From Spiroplasma gladiatoris (GTDB lineage: Bacteria > Bacillota_I > Bacilli_A > Mycoplasmatales > Mycoplasmataceae): a stretch of 64,000 nt of DNA. Positions 13,485 through 23,999 of the stretch are shown piece by piece. The stretch is from positions 248,001 to 312,000 of the forward strand of contig NZ_CP038013.1 of assembly GCF_004379335.1 (NCBI RefSeq). Direction: 5' to 3'. Within the stretch, counting starts at the first letter, position 1. Each line of letters opens with the position of its first letter. The notes under the pieces are model-generated. The model saw only the letters and a program-made list of their open reading frames with translations, was not told the DNA's origin and did not search any database. Position numbers and translations under genes: made by a program.

Positions 13485-14939
13485 ATGCAAAAAGCTATTG
13501 AATTTTATGAACCTAATCAATTAGAAAAAAAAATTAAAAGGACAAAAATAGTCACAACAATTGGGCCTAGTACAAACACAAAAGATTCAATTAGAAAATT
13601 ATTAGAAAATGGAATGAATGTTGTTAGATTGAATTTCTCTCACGGAACACAAGAAGAGCATATTGCAAAAATTAAAAGCGTTTTAGAGTTAAGAGAAGAA
13701 GAACAAAAACCAATTTCAATTCTTTTAGATACAAAAGGACCAGAAATTCGTGTTGGAAAAATGATTAATGGATCTCAAGAAATAAAAGCTGGTAGTGATA
13801 TTAGAATTTATACATTAGAAGAAGAGTACAAAAATAGAGAATGTAATGCTAATGAAATGACAGTATCATATGATATGAGTATTGATTTAAAAGTGGGAGA
13901 CACAATCTTAGTTGATGATGGGAAATTAACAATGCATGTTGTAAGTGTTGAACCAGGCGTTATTAGTTGTAAAGCATTTAATCATCATATTGTAAAAACT
14001 AACAAAAGAATTAACTTACCAGGGGTTGACTTTTCATTACCATTTTTAAGTGAAAAAGATATTTCAGATATAAGATTTGGAGCAAATAGTAAAATTGACT
14101 ATATTGCAGCATCGTTTGTAAATACTGCACAAAATGTAAATGACATAAGAGCCATTTTAAAAGAAGAAAACGCAGAACATATTCAAATCATTTCAAAAAT
14201 TGAATCAAAAATTGGAATCTTTAATATTGATGAAATTGTTGATGCTAGTGATGGAATAATGGTTGCTAGAGGAGATTTAGGATTAGAAATACCTTACTAT
14301 GAAGTTCCTCATTGAGAAAAAGAAATTATTAGAAAATGTCGTGAAAAAGGAAAAATTTGTATTGTAGCAACTCAAATGTTAGAGTCAATGACAGATAATC
14401 CTCAACCAACTAGAGCAGAAGTAACTGATGTGTATTATGCAACAGAATTAGGAGCAGATGCAACAATGTTAAGTGGAGAATCTGCTGCAGGAATTTATCC
14501 TTTTATAACAACTCATACAATGGCAACTATTAATAAACGTGCTGAATTAAATTTTTATGGAAAAATTTATTATGATAGAGCATTAGAAATGGCTAGAAAT
14601 TCAACAAGTGGACATAGAGCAAGAATTGCAGATGAATTAGCAAACATAACTAGAAATGGAAAATATGAGTATGTTGTTGTTCTTTCAAGAACAGGAGAAC
14701 TTTTAAAAACTATTTCTAAATTTAGACCTAATGTAACAATATTAGGAGTAGTAGAAGATGAAAAACTTTGAAATGCCTTTGGTTGTTGACATTCAATCTT
14801 TATGAATAAAGTTGATAAAATTGATGATATTGTTAAAAAGCCAGATTTAGCAGCTGAAATAGCTCGTTTATGAGGAGCTAAAAAAGGTGAAGAAATTTTA
14901 ATAGTTAGATCAGAAGATATTAAAACTCACATTGTTTAA
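13485..14939 (+). CDS. pyk: Pyruvate kinase, copy 1
   Basis: The product has 484 residues. It transfers phosphate from phosphoenolpyruvate to ADP. Signatures: TIGPSTNTKDSIRKLLENGMNVVRLNFSHG, LLDTKGPEIRVG, the catalytic Lys in IISKIESKIG and MVARGDLGLEIP, with the Thr loop ATQMLESM. The product is given by reading TGA as Trp at 14312 and near the C-terminus. An AAGGAGAAA Shine-Dalgarno is present and the gene is co-transcribed with pfkA. A second pyk follows after its own terminator. Confidence 0.95.
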
Positions 14940-14966
14940 AAAAAGGGTTAAATCCCCTTTTTTTAT
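14938..14966 (+). terminator. Intrinsic terminator of pfkA-pyk
   Basis: An A-rich arm ending in GGG pairs with CCC plus a T run (loop TTAAATC). Confidence 0.8.
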
Positions 14967-15022
14967 GTAGAAATGTTATTAAATGTTATAATTTTAATTG
15001 TAAAACAAATAAGGAGATAAAT

Positions 15023-16465
15023 ATGAAAACTTATAACTTAAAAGAAAAAGTAAAAAGAACAAAAATTATTACAACTCTTGGACCTTCAGTTCATTCAAAA
15101 GAAGCTATTAATGAATTATTTGAAAACGGAATGACAACAATCCGTTTAAACTTCTCACATGCTGATTTTTCAGAACACGGAGAAAGATTCGATTGAGTAA
15201 AAGAATTAAGAGAAGAAATTAACAAACCAATTTCAATTCTTTTAGATACAAAAGGACCAGAAATTCGTGTTGGAAAAATGAAAGATGGAAAGCAAGAAAT
15301 AAAAGCAGGAACAGAAATTACAGTTTATACAGATCCTGAATCATTTTCATCAAGAGAGTGTGGACCAACTGAATTACAAATGTCATATGATATGTCTCAA
15401 GATGTTAAAGTTGGAGATACAGTTTTAATTGATGATGGAAAATTAACAACTCATGTTACTAGTGTTGATAAAGATAAAAAAATAGTTATGTGTAAAGCAT
15501 TTAACAGACATGTTGTTAAAACTAACAAACGTGTTAATTTACCAGGTGTAGACTTTACTTTACCATTCTTGGCTGAAAAAGATTACAATGACATTAAATT
15601 TGGAATTAAACAAGGTATTGATTATATCGCAGCATCATTTGTAAATTCAGCTGATAATGTTGCTGAAATTAGAAAATTATTAAAAGAAGAAAATGCAGAA
15701 CATGTGCAAATTATTTCAAAAATTGAATCACAAATCGCAATTGATAATATTGATTCAATTATTGAAGCAAGCGATGGAATAATGATTGCAAGAGGGGATT
15801 TAGGTTTAGAAATTCCTTATTACGAAGTTCCTTTCCAAGAAAAAAGAATTATTAGAAAATGTCGTGAAAAAGGAAAATTAGTAGTAGTTGCAACTCAAAT
15901 GTTAGAATCAATGACAGAAAACCCTCAACCAACTAGAGCAGAAGTAACTGATGTTTACTATGCAACAGAATTGGGAGCAGATTCAACTATGTTGAGTGGA
16001 GAATCTGCAAATGGAGATTTCCCATTTATTACAACTGAAACTATGGCAACAATTAACAAACGTGCAGAAATTGAATTTTATACTAAATTATATTATGAAA
16101 AACAGTTAGAAAATGCTAGAAAATCAACAAGTGGTCAAAGAGCAGATATTGCAAACCAATTAGCAAATACTTCAATTGATGGAAAATATGAATATGCTGT
16201 TGTTGCTTCAAGAACAGGAGAACTTTTAAAAACTATTTCTAAATTTAGACCTAACGTAACAATATTGGGAGTAAGTGCAGAACCAAAATTATGAACTGCT
16301 TTTGGTGTATGACACTCAATCTTTATGAACAGAGTAGATGATTTTGACGCATTTTTAGATGATCATAAAGCAATAATTAATGTTGCAAAAAGCTGAGGAG
16401 CTAAATCAGGAGAAAAAATCTTATTTGTAAGAAATGAAAACATAACAGAATTAGTAGTAGATTAA
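15023..16465 (+). CDS. pyk: Pyruvate kinase, copy 2 (tandem paralogue)
   Basis: The product has 480 residues with the same domain order and catalytic motifs as copy 1: LLDTKGPEIRVG, IISKIESQIA, MIARGDLGLEIP and ATQMLESM. It has its own AAGGAG Shine-Dalgarno and terminator, so the two copies can be expressed separately. Several stretches are identical at the DNA level to copy 1 (for example about 55 bases near 13708 and 15230), while other parts differ freely. This suggests an old duplication with later gene conversion or strong codon constraint. Confidence 0.95.
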
Positions 16466-16466
16466 T

Positions 16467-16501
16467 AAAAAAGAATTTTGATTTTTCAAAATTCTTTTTT
16501 A
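16467..16501 (+). terminator. Intrinsic terminator of pyk copy 2
   Basis: Exact 15-bp arms at 16467-16481 and 16486-16500, ending in six T. Confidence 0.9.
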
Positions 16502-16551
16502 TTTTAAAAAACTTTTTATAAATTGATGTTCTAAAATAAAAAAATAGAGTA

Positions 16552-16574
16552 TTAGTAATAAATTAGTTTGCTAA
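16552..16574 (+). promoter_or_regulatory. Putative operator shared with the 60-kb PTS locus
   Basis: TTAGTAA is followed by AATTAGTTTGCTAA (16561-16574). The latter matches AATTAGTTTACTAA in front of the mannitol-type PTS at 60 kb with one difference. It lies just upstream of the -35 box of the EIIB promoter, a position suited to a repressor or activator such as RpiR. Confidence 0.45.
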
Positions 16575-16593
16575 AAAAAATTACAAATAATGC

Positions 16594-16621
16594 TTGTTAT
16601 TTCGGAAAAATATTCTATAAT
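16594..16621 (+). promoter_or_regulatory. Sigma-70-type promoter of the cellobiose PTS locus
   Basis: TTGTTA (16594-16599) and TATAAT (16616-16621) are separated by 16 bases. The expected start near 16628 leaves a very short leader containing AAAGGAAA before the ATG at 16644. Confidence 0.65.
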
Positions 16622-16643
16622 AATAATGAAAGGAAATAAATAT

Positions 16644-16958
16644 ATGTTAAGAATTTTACTATGTTGTTCAGCAGGAATGTCTACAAGTATGTTGGTTTCA
16701 AAAATGCAATCAGCTGCACGTCGTGAAGGTTTAGAATGTGTTATTGAAGCTATGAGTATTACAGAAGGAAAACAACAAATTGATAAATGAGACGTTATAA
16801 TGTTAGGACCGCAAGTTGGTTATGGTTTAAAAGAATTTGAATCTATAACTAAAAAACCTGTAGCAATTATTCCAGCACCAATTTATGCTGTGGCTAAAGG
16901 AGCCGAAGCAATCCAAATGGCAAAAGAAATGGCTAAAAAGGCAGGTGTACAATTTTAA
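16644..16958 (+). CDS. celA: PTS lactose/cellobiose-type EIIB
   Basis: The product has 104 residues. The phosphocysteine loop LLCCSAGMSTSMLVSKM and MLGPQVGYGLKEFE are typical of the lactose/cellobiose family EIIB, which passes phosphate from EIIA to the sugar bound by EIIC. An in-frame upstream codon near 16590 exists, but AAAGGAAAT sits correctly before 16644 and the promoter -10 overlaps the longer version. The EIIC gene follows; the EIIA is encoded apart, at 33.5 kb. Confidence 0.92.
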
Positions 16959-17078
16959 CAAAAATTATTATTTATTAAGTGTATTTTTAAAGTTTATTTA
17001 GGAAGTGTGAATAATTAAAAAGACTATTAATTTCATTTTTTTAATTAAAAATTTGTAAATTAATTAGGAGGACAAAAT

Positions 17079-19517
17079 ATGAATACAGAAAAAGGATCAG
17101 CCAATTCCAAAATTAAAGACTGATTTGGTAAAAAATTTGTTCCTGCTATGAATAGATTAGGTTCTCAAAGGCATCTTGCTGCTATGCGTGATGCATTTGG
17201 AACATTATTACCTTTAACTATTACAGGTTCATTAGGATTAATCATTGGTTCTATTGGATTTGCGGGGGGAGGTTCTGGATTTGTATCTATTTTAGGATTA
17301 ATTGCTAAAATGGTGCACCCAGATTATGCTAATGCAGAAATAACAAATTTTATACAATCAGATCCAGTTTTTTCAAAAATTTGATTAATTGGTACATATA
17401 CTTTTAACCAATTAAATACTATAACAATTGGTTATACAGCGATTTGATTTTCATTTACTTTGGGATATTTCTTGTCACTAAGTAGAAACTTCAAATCACC
17501 AATCTTAGCAGGGTTTGCTTCAACAATTGGTTTTATGGCAACAACTATGGGAAACGTAGACTTCTTTAAAGGAGCTGAAGGTCTAATCTCTGCTATTATA
17601 TTTGGTATTATTGCAACAGAATTGTTTGTTTATTTATCAAATGTAAGAGCGTTATATATAAAATTACCAGATGGAGTACCACCAAGTGTTAGTAAATCAT
17701 TTGCAGTATTTCTACCATTCTTAATCACAGCATTAATTATGGCAGGAATGAATTTAGTTGTATTTATTCCAGCATTTTTCTTTAAGGACTTTTTTAGAGT
17801 AAATACTTCTCAATTTTTCTCAGCAACTAATGATGCTAATGCAAATACTTTAAAAGCATTATTTGATGCAATTAAAAATTCTACAGATGGAATTATGGAT
17901 GAAACAGCATTTCAAGCATGACTTGCTAAAGCTCCAGCTGGAATCCAAAATATGGATCAAGATTTATTAAAATCAATTATTAAAAGTTTAAATGAATTAA
18001 CAAATAGTAATTTATCTGAAACTCAAATGTTTGAAAAACTAAAAACAATGTATGAAGGTTATTCAGGAACAGAACAACAATACTTTACAACAGTATTTGC
18101 TTTTATGAGTGGAATGGCTAAAGAAATTTATTCATTTAATTCATTAGCATCAATGCAATTTATTGAACAAAATGGTAACTTAATATTCTTATTAAAATAT
18201 CAAGCTGTTTCAATTAACTACGACCAATTTGGTTTATCAGCTGCTATTTATCAATTCTTTGTATCATTCTTATTAACTTTTGCTAAAGGATCAGGAGGAT
18301 TAGGACTTGCATTAGCATATGCATTCTTTATCTCATTCTTATGATTCTTTGGAATTCATGGATCAAATGTTGTTAATGGTGCATTTTCACCAATTTGATC
18401 TATGTTAAATATTATTAACTTAACACTAATATCTGCCGTTGGATATGAAACAGCTGTAAAAACTGGAGAAATGGGTACATTTGCAGCACCGATATTTGAC
18501 TGTTTTATGAATGTTGGTGGATCTGGAGCTTCTCTTGCCCTAATTGTTGGTACATTTGTATTCTCTAAAAGACAAGATAATAAAAAAATATCAACTTATG
18601 CGGGACCTTGTGGAGTCTTTCAAATTAACGAACCAATTGTATTTGGTTTCCCAATCGTATTAAATAGTAGATATTTAGCGCCATTTATACTAGCTCCAAT
18701 GGTTAATATCTTTATTGCGTGATTAGCTTCACCAGATGTAATGAATTTAACAGGTTATGCAGTACTTACTGTACCATGAACTACTCCATTCTTTATAGCA
18801 TCACCATTAACTTATATTTATGGTGCTGGATGAGCATTTGTTGTAGCACTGGTGTGTTTTGCAGCATCATTTGGAATATACACTCCATTTATAATCATGG
18901 ACAATATTCTTCACTTCAAAAAAATTAGAAAAGAAAATATTGAAGAATACAATAGACAAATGAGATTCTTCAACGATCCATTCTACAGAGCTGGTGAAAA
19001 ATTAGCAAACAAAGTAGAAAGAATTGTTAGTGGTGGAGAAGCAGCAATTGGAAATGCAGAATCACAAAATAGATTCTGAGAACAAAAAGTAACTGACCCA
19101 GTTAAATTAGAAAATAGAAAAGCAAGAAACTTAGATGTTGCAAATATTAAAGTTGATTTCTATGACTATAAAGCTGAAGTTGTTAAAGAAATTGGTGAAT
19201 CAAGAAATAATATTTATAAAGAAGCTTGAGAAAAACCAAGAAGAATTAATGAACTAAAATTTGATTTACATGAAAAATTACTTTCAAAACAAGTAACAGA
19301 TATTAAATCAGAAAAACTTGCTTTACAAGAAAAAATTAAAGCTATTAAAGAAGAATTTGTTGCAAAAATGCCTTCAATTAAAGAAGAACAAGCAAAAGCT
19401 AAAGCAACTCATTCACAATTTAAAAAATCAAAAATAGATCAAGTTAAAGCAAGAAAAGCAGAAATGATTTCAAAAATTAAAGAAGTCAAAGAAGCTTACA
19501 AAGCTAAAAAAGGATAA
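17079..19517 (+). CDS. celB: PTS lactose/cellobiose-type EIIC with large insertion and long C-terminal tail
   Basis: The product has 812 residues; the usual EIIC has about 430-480. Core motifs FGTLLPLTITGSLGLIIGS, WFFGIHGSNVVNG, and FQINEPIVFGFPIVLN mark the sugar-binding membrane transporter. A mostly polar stretch of about 130 residues (roughly 235-370) interrupts the core. After the last transmembrane segment (near residue 605) comes a basic coiled-coil tail of about 200 residues ending in Lys-rich repeats. An AGGAGG Shine-Dalgarno is present. At least ten TGA codons encode Trp. It is followed after 15 bases by a GH1 glycosidase. Confidence 0.88.
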
Positions 19518-19532
19518 ATTTAAGAGGTAATT

Positions 19533-21020
19533 ATGAAAGAATTTCTATTTAGTGCATCAACTTGTGCTCTTCAAATTGAAGGAGCAAGATCGCTAGGTGG
19601 AAGAAGTCAATCAATTTGAGATGAATTTACAAAAAGAAATTATTGTATACCTCCTGTTGGTAAAGCGATCAGAGAAATAAATAGTATTGAAGTTGCAGCA
19701 GATTTTTATCATAAATATAAAACTGATGCAAGAATTATGAATAAATTGGGTTTAAACGCTTTTGTATATAATATGGATTGAACTAGAATCTATCCAAAAG
19801 ATGAACATTACTTAAATCCAGAAGGTATAAAATTTTACATCGACTTCTTTAGTGAGTTTGTTGATAAAAATATTAAACCTATACCAGTTTTATTTCATTG
19901 AGATACACCACTATGAGCAGAGGTTAGAGGGGGATTTCAAAATCCAGAAATCCAAAATTGATTTCGTAATTATGTCAAAACATGTTTCAAACATCTGGGT
20001 AAATACACAGATGTTTGATTTGTTTCAGATGAAAATTCATCTTTTACTAAAGATGCATATCTAAGTGATTACTTACCACCTCAAAAGGTAGGCAAACTAA
20101 ACTTTGTTCAAGCACTTCATAATTTAAATATGATAGCTGCAATTGCAAAAGAAGAGTTTGAATCAGCTAAATTAAAAGGTTATGTATCAAAAAATGCGAT
20201 TATTGGAGTTGATCACGATTGATCGCCTCCAATTGCATATACAGATGAAAAAAATGATTTACAAGCATGTCAAAGATATAATGAATGAAATTTAGAGTTA
20301 TATTTATCACCAAGTATTAAGGGAGAGTATCCTAAATGTTATTTTGATTATATTAAAAAACATAACTTAAATTTTGAAATAAGTAATGATGATTTAGTCT
20401 ATTTAAAAAACAATAAACTTGATTTAATTGGCTGAAATTATTATCGACCTGTATTTATAACTCACTCAATAAAAAACTTTTCAAATAATGATTGACATAT
20501 TCCACCTCAATTTAATGAAGAATTAGATTTATATTATGTATTTCCAAAAGATCAAAAATATACAAAGTGAAATTGATTAATTAATCCAAACCGACTTGTT
20601 TCAGGTGCACAAGAACTTTGCCAAATGTATGGTAAAAATATACCAATTATGATATTAGAGAATGGTATGGGTGACTTTGACAATAAAAGTGCAGATATGA
20701 TTTTAGATACAGATAGGATAAACTACTTATCAGTTCATATTCAAAAAGTTATGGAAGCAAAACAAAAAGGTATAAATTTTATAGGATATTCATTATGAAC
20801 CTATTGTGATATTTTTTCTCCAAGTGGAGGATATCGAAAAGATTATGGACTAGTAAGTGTTGATTTTAATTCTGCAATTAGAGAAAGAAAACCTAAACTT
20901 AGTTATGTTTGATATAAAAATGTAATTAAAAACAAAGGTTTAAAACTTGATTTTGATATGAATCAACTAGTTGAAGAATTACAAAAAACTCTTGATGAGT
21001 GAGATTTATTTTTTAAATAG
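19533..21020 (+). CDS. GH1 family glycosidase (6-phospho-beta-glucosidase-like)
   Basis: The product has 495 residues. The family fold is clear: FSASTCALQIEGA at the N-terminus, FHWDTPLWAEVRGGFQN, the nucleophile region IMILENGMG (Glu376) and YSLWTYCDIFSPSGGYRKDYGLVSVD. The acid/base motif, usually TFNEP, reads SDENS (Glu167 kept, Asn to Asp, Pro to Asn). It probably cleaves phosphorylated beta-glucosides brought in by the adjacent EIIB/EIIC. The altered motif hints at another substrate or reduced activity. AAGAGG Shine-Dalgarno. Confidence 0.85.
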
Positions 21021-21086
21021 TAAGTTAAATTTTATTTGAAGCTTTAAAAATTATTGTAAAATTAAAAAAAGAATAGGAATAGTTAT

Positions 21087-21347
21087 ATGATAATACAACC
21101 AATTTTATTTGAAATATTTCAAGCATCAACAAATAGTCCAAAAGGATTAGATTGATTGTTTATTGTATTAATATTATTTTTTATAGTAGCTCCTGGAATA
21201 ATTTGAGTAGGATTATCTTTTTATACAAAAGCAAGAAGAAAACCAATACCAAGAATAAACTGAATTATGCTTGGTATACAACTTGGTGGAATATTTGCAG
21301 CTATTTTAATTTTAATATTAAGTGGTTTAGTAAATACAAATAGTTAG
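21087..21347 (+). CDS. Small membrane protein, two transmembrane segments
   Basis: The product has 86 residues; three TGA codons encode Trp. Two hydrophobic helices (about residues 20-42 and 58-80) are linked by a basic loop (YTKARRKPIPR), predicting both ends outside or both inside. An AGGAATAG Shine-Dalgarno is present. No family was recognised. It is followed closely by a soluble protein gene whose AGAGGAG Shine-Dalgarno begins at the stop codon. Confidence 0.7.
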
Positions 21348-21358
21348 AGGAGTTGTAA

Positions 21359-21985
21359 ATGAAAAAATTTGAAGTTAAAGATAAAGTTTTAATAAAATTT
21401 GGAGATGATTATCGAAAACTAAAAGGTGACTTTGATCGTTTAGAAAAAAAATTTGAACAAAAAGTTTATAATTCTTTATTAGATGAAAATAAAAGAGTTC
21501 AAATTATGATAAAAAAGGCTCTTATTAAAGCGCCAGTTGAAGAAGTTTTTAAAGCATTTGTAAAGTCAGCTATTAATGATTTAAATCCAAATATTGATTT
21601 AAATGAAATTGAAGAAGGATGTTTTGGTATAACTTCAAAAAAAACTAATAATCAAACTTTTAGAATTGAAACTTATGAAGTTGAAGAAGAATTTTCAATT
21701 AAATATTATAGTAAAACTAATTCATACTCACGTTGTGTAAAATTTAAACCTTCAAAAAATAATACTAAAATTAAATACACAGATACAAATATTGGAATGG
21801 AAACAGTTTTTGGTCTTAAACAAAATTATTTAAAAGGAATTTATCAAAAAACAAGAAATATATCTTTTCAAATACAAATTTTAAATCTTAAATTAGAGAT
21901 TGAAAAATTAGATGAAAAAACAATTAATAAATATAATGAAAAACTTCAAAAATTAAATTTAAAACTTCAAAAATATCAAAGATAA
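21359..21985 (+). CDS. Uncharacterised protein, possibly DUF3284-like
   Basis: The product has 208 residues with no membrane segment. Its central part resembles a small SRPBCC-like fold start (MIKKALIKAPVEEVFKAFVKS) followed by a C-terminal coiled coil rich in Leu and Lys. DUF3284 proteins found near beta-glucoside PTS genes in Firmicutes have this look, and this gene does follow such a locus. I cannot confirm the match by eye. A strong terminator follows. Confidence 0.6.
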   Translation: MKKFEVKDKVLIKFGDDYRKLKGDFDRLEKKFEQKVYNSLLDENKRVQIMIKKALIKAPVEEVFKAFVKSAINDLNPNIDLNEIEEGCFGITSKKTNNQTFRIETYEVEEEFSIKYYSKTNSYSRCVKFKPSKNNTKIKYTDTNIGMETVFGLKQNYLKGIYQKTRNISFQIQILNLKLEIEKLDEKTINKYNEKLQKLNLKLQKYQR

Positions 21986-22050
21986 AAAACATCAAGATTA
22001 GCTTATTTATAAAACAATTTTTAAGCATAATCTTGATGTTTTTATTTTTA
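21985..22050 (+). terminator. Strong intrinsic terminator
   Basis: Exact 16-bp arms (21985-22000 and 22028-22043) with an inner GCTTA/TAAGC pair, followed by T-rich sequence. Confidence 0.88.
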
Positions 22051-22070
22051 AAAAAAGTAAAACTGTTGAT

Positions 22071-22366
22071 TGTAAGAGATTATCTTACAAAAAAACAATA
22101 TATTAATATATACTTATTTTTTCTTTTCTTATTAAAGAATTGTCAATAACTATATTTTCACAGACTTTCCATTTTTGGTGGTTTAATAAAATCTAGTTTT
22201 TCTTTTTTGATTGTATATTTATTACCGTGAAGTCTATTTTTGTCTATTTCATTAAGTTATAAATATAATTGCCGATTAAAGAATAATATTTATTATCTTG
22301 AGTTTTCATAACCATAATTTTTGTTTTTGTTTTTAAATAAAGGAACTTAAACCTAAAAAACATAAA
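22071..22366 (-). mobile_element. IS1202-like element, copy 1: terminal fragment only
   Basis: The left end TTGTAAGAGATTATCTTACAA at about 22070 is a mutated form of the TTGTAAGCGATTATGTCACAA end seen at 49239. The following ~280 bases match the 3' end of the transposase in copy 3 (49260-49540), for example the shared TTGTATATTTATTACCGTGA-type stretch. Homology fades near 22366, where an IS3-like remnant begins. The frame is broken throughout. Only the C-terminal coding end of the transposase (minus strand) survives. Confidence 0.75.
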
Positions 22367-23700
22367 TATACTTTGTCAAGTCTACAAAAAATTTATAAGA
22401 ATACTTTGAAATTATTTGAAGTATTCTTTTTATGTGGAATAAAACCGATATAAGCATATGCTGGAGATCTGTTATTTTTAATATTTTTCTTGTAAAGTTA
22501 TAAAAATTTACATAATTATCTATTACCTTTTTTAGATTAATAAAGTTATTTTGTTTTTAATTCAGTTTTCATTCTTCTGTTAAAAATGAGAAAAAAGTTT
22601 CACACTTTACATTATCAATAGAGTTACCATGTCTAGATAATGATATTATCATGTTATTTTTTTAGCATATCATCTTGCAAATGCTGATATATATTGTGTT
22701 TTGTTATCAGAATGAATAATAAGTTTTTTTAGATATATCTTTTCTATGAAACGAAGCTTTTTCTAGTGATTTTTTATAAATATTTATATCGTTTTTTAAA
22801 TATGCTTCATGATCAACTATTAATCCAATATTTACAATTTTTAAACACTTAAATATGCAAATTTTTTATTAAAAGTCATATTTCTAGCATCTGAACTCAT
22901 AACTCATTTTTTGAATATAAAGATCAATTTCTATTAACATGATTGATGCCATGTGTTATATATTTGACTTTTTTTGGTTTTATATACATTTTTTTATTCT
23001 TATAACTGAATACAGTTAAATATTTTAATTATTTTATCTATTTTAGTTTTACTTACCATAACCCCTTTATTATTCAAAATTATTTTAATTCTTGGCACCC
23101 CATAAACTCCATTGCGTTTCATAAAAATATCTTTTATTTTATAAGCTAAATTCAAATCTAATTATAAGTCATATTCTGGCTTTTTTTGCATCTGCTATAA
23201 TAACTATCTCTAGTTATATTTAATTATTTACATGTATAAAAATTGTATATTTATTTTTATATTTATCTATTGTTTTATCATAATTAATTATTTTTTTCCG
23301 AAAACTCCATTATTTCATTGAATTTTTCCAAACTTCTTTATCCTTTTCTAATCATTTTAGTTTTTTGTTTAGTTCCGCGATTTTCCTATATTTTAAATCT
23401 TTTGAATTAGTTCTGATTTTTTCATTATGTTTGTTATGTTTTCCAGTTTTCAAAAAAGTGATTAATCACCATAAACTTCTCAATCTAAACACATTCATCT
23501 AACTGTTGAGTATGATATGTTGTGAGTTTTTGCTAAATCTCTAAAAGATAAATTTTGATTAAAGTACTTGTTTATTAGTTCTTTTTTAGTATCAAAATCT
23601 AGAATAATCAACCGGTTTCCTTTTAAAATCGCCACATAAAAAAATTCTCCTTGTTTAATTTTATGTTTTTTTAACATAATGTATTCTTAGAGAATTCTTT
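22367..23700 (-). pseudogene. Decayed IS3-family element (orfA and orfB remnants)
   Basis: On the minus strand, 23495-23677 encodes an OrfA-like helix-turn-helix start (KKELINKYFNQNLSFRDLAK, then HNISYSTVRRWM). It is followed further on by pieces of the OrfB DDE integrase core, including IIHSDNKTQYIS and SRHGNSIDNVKCETFFSFL (around 22560-22720), which carry the second Asp and final Glu. Stops and frameshifts separate the pieces, so no transposase is made. A hairpin at 22398-22428 lies near the 3' end. It abuts or interrupts the IS1202-like fragment. Confidence 0.8.
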
Positions 23701-23999
23701 TTAATAATTTTTCACTCATTTTTTTACTTAAACATTATTTTTTTTAAAATTTAATTATTTAGAAATTTTAGAAGTTTTTATAATTTAAATAGTTCAAACT
23801 GTAATTAATATATATATCTACAACTTTTTGCAACTAAAAGCTTTTCTATTTAAAGTAATCGCTTAAAATAAGTTAAATAGTCTCATTTTTTTATTTTATT
23901 AAATAAAAAAATTTTAATTACATAAAATTAATTTTATTATGACAGTATTTAATTTAAAAATTTTTTTAAAGTTATAAAATTATTTAGGAGAAATAAGTA
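23701..23999. other. AT-rich intergenic stretch
   Basis: About 300 bases between the IS remnant and the next gene. No open frame, terminator or repeat of note; a TAGGAG Shine-Dalgarno at its right end serves the following gene. Confidence 0.6.

Noticed and set aside
18719-18928. Cys/Tyr-rich open frame within the EIIC gene
   Set aside because: It is in another frame from the continuous EIIC reading (TGA as Trp) and has no start signal.
22398-22428. Hairpin considered as a terminator of a real gene
   Set aside because: It sits at the end of a dead IS3-like remnant; no functional transcript can be assigned.
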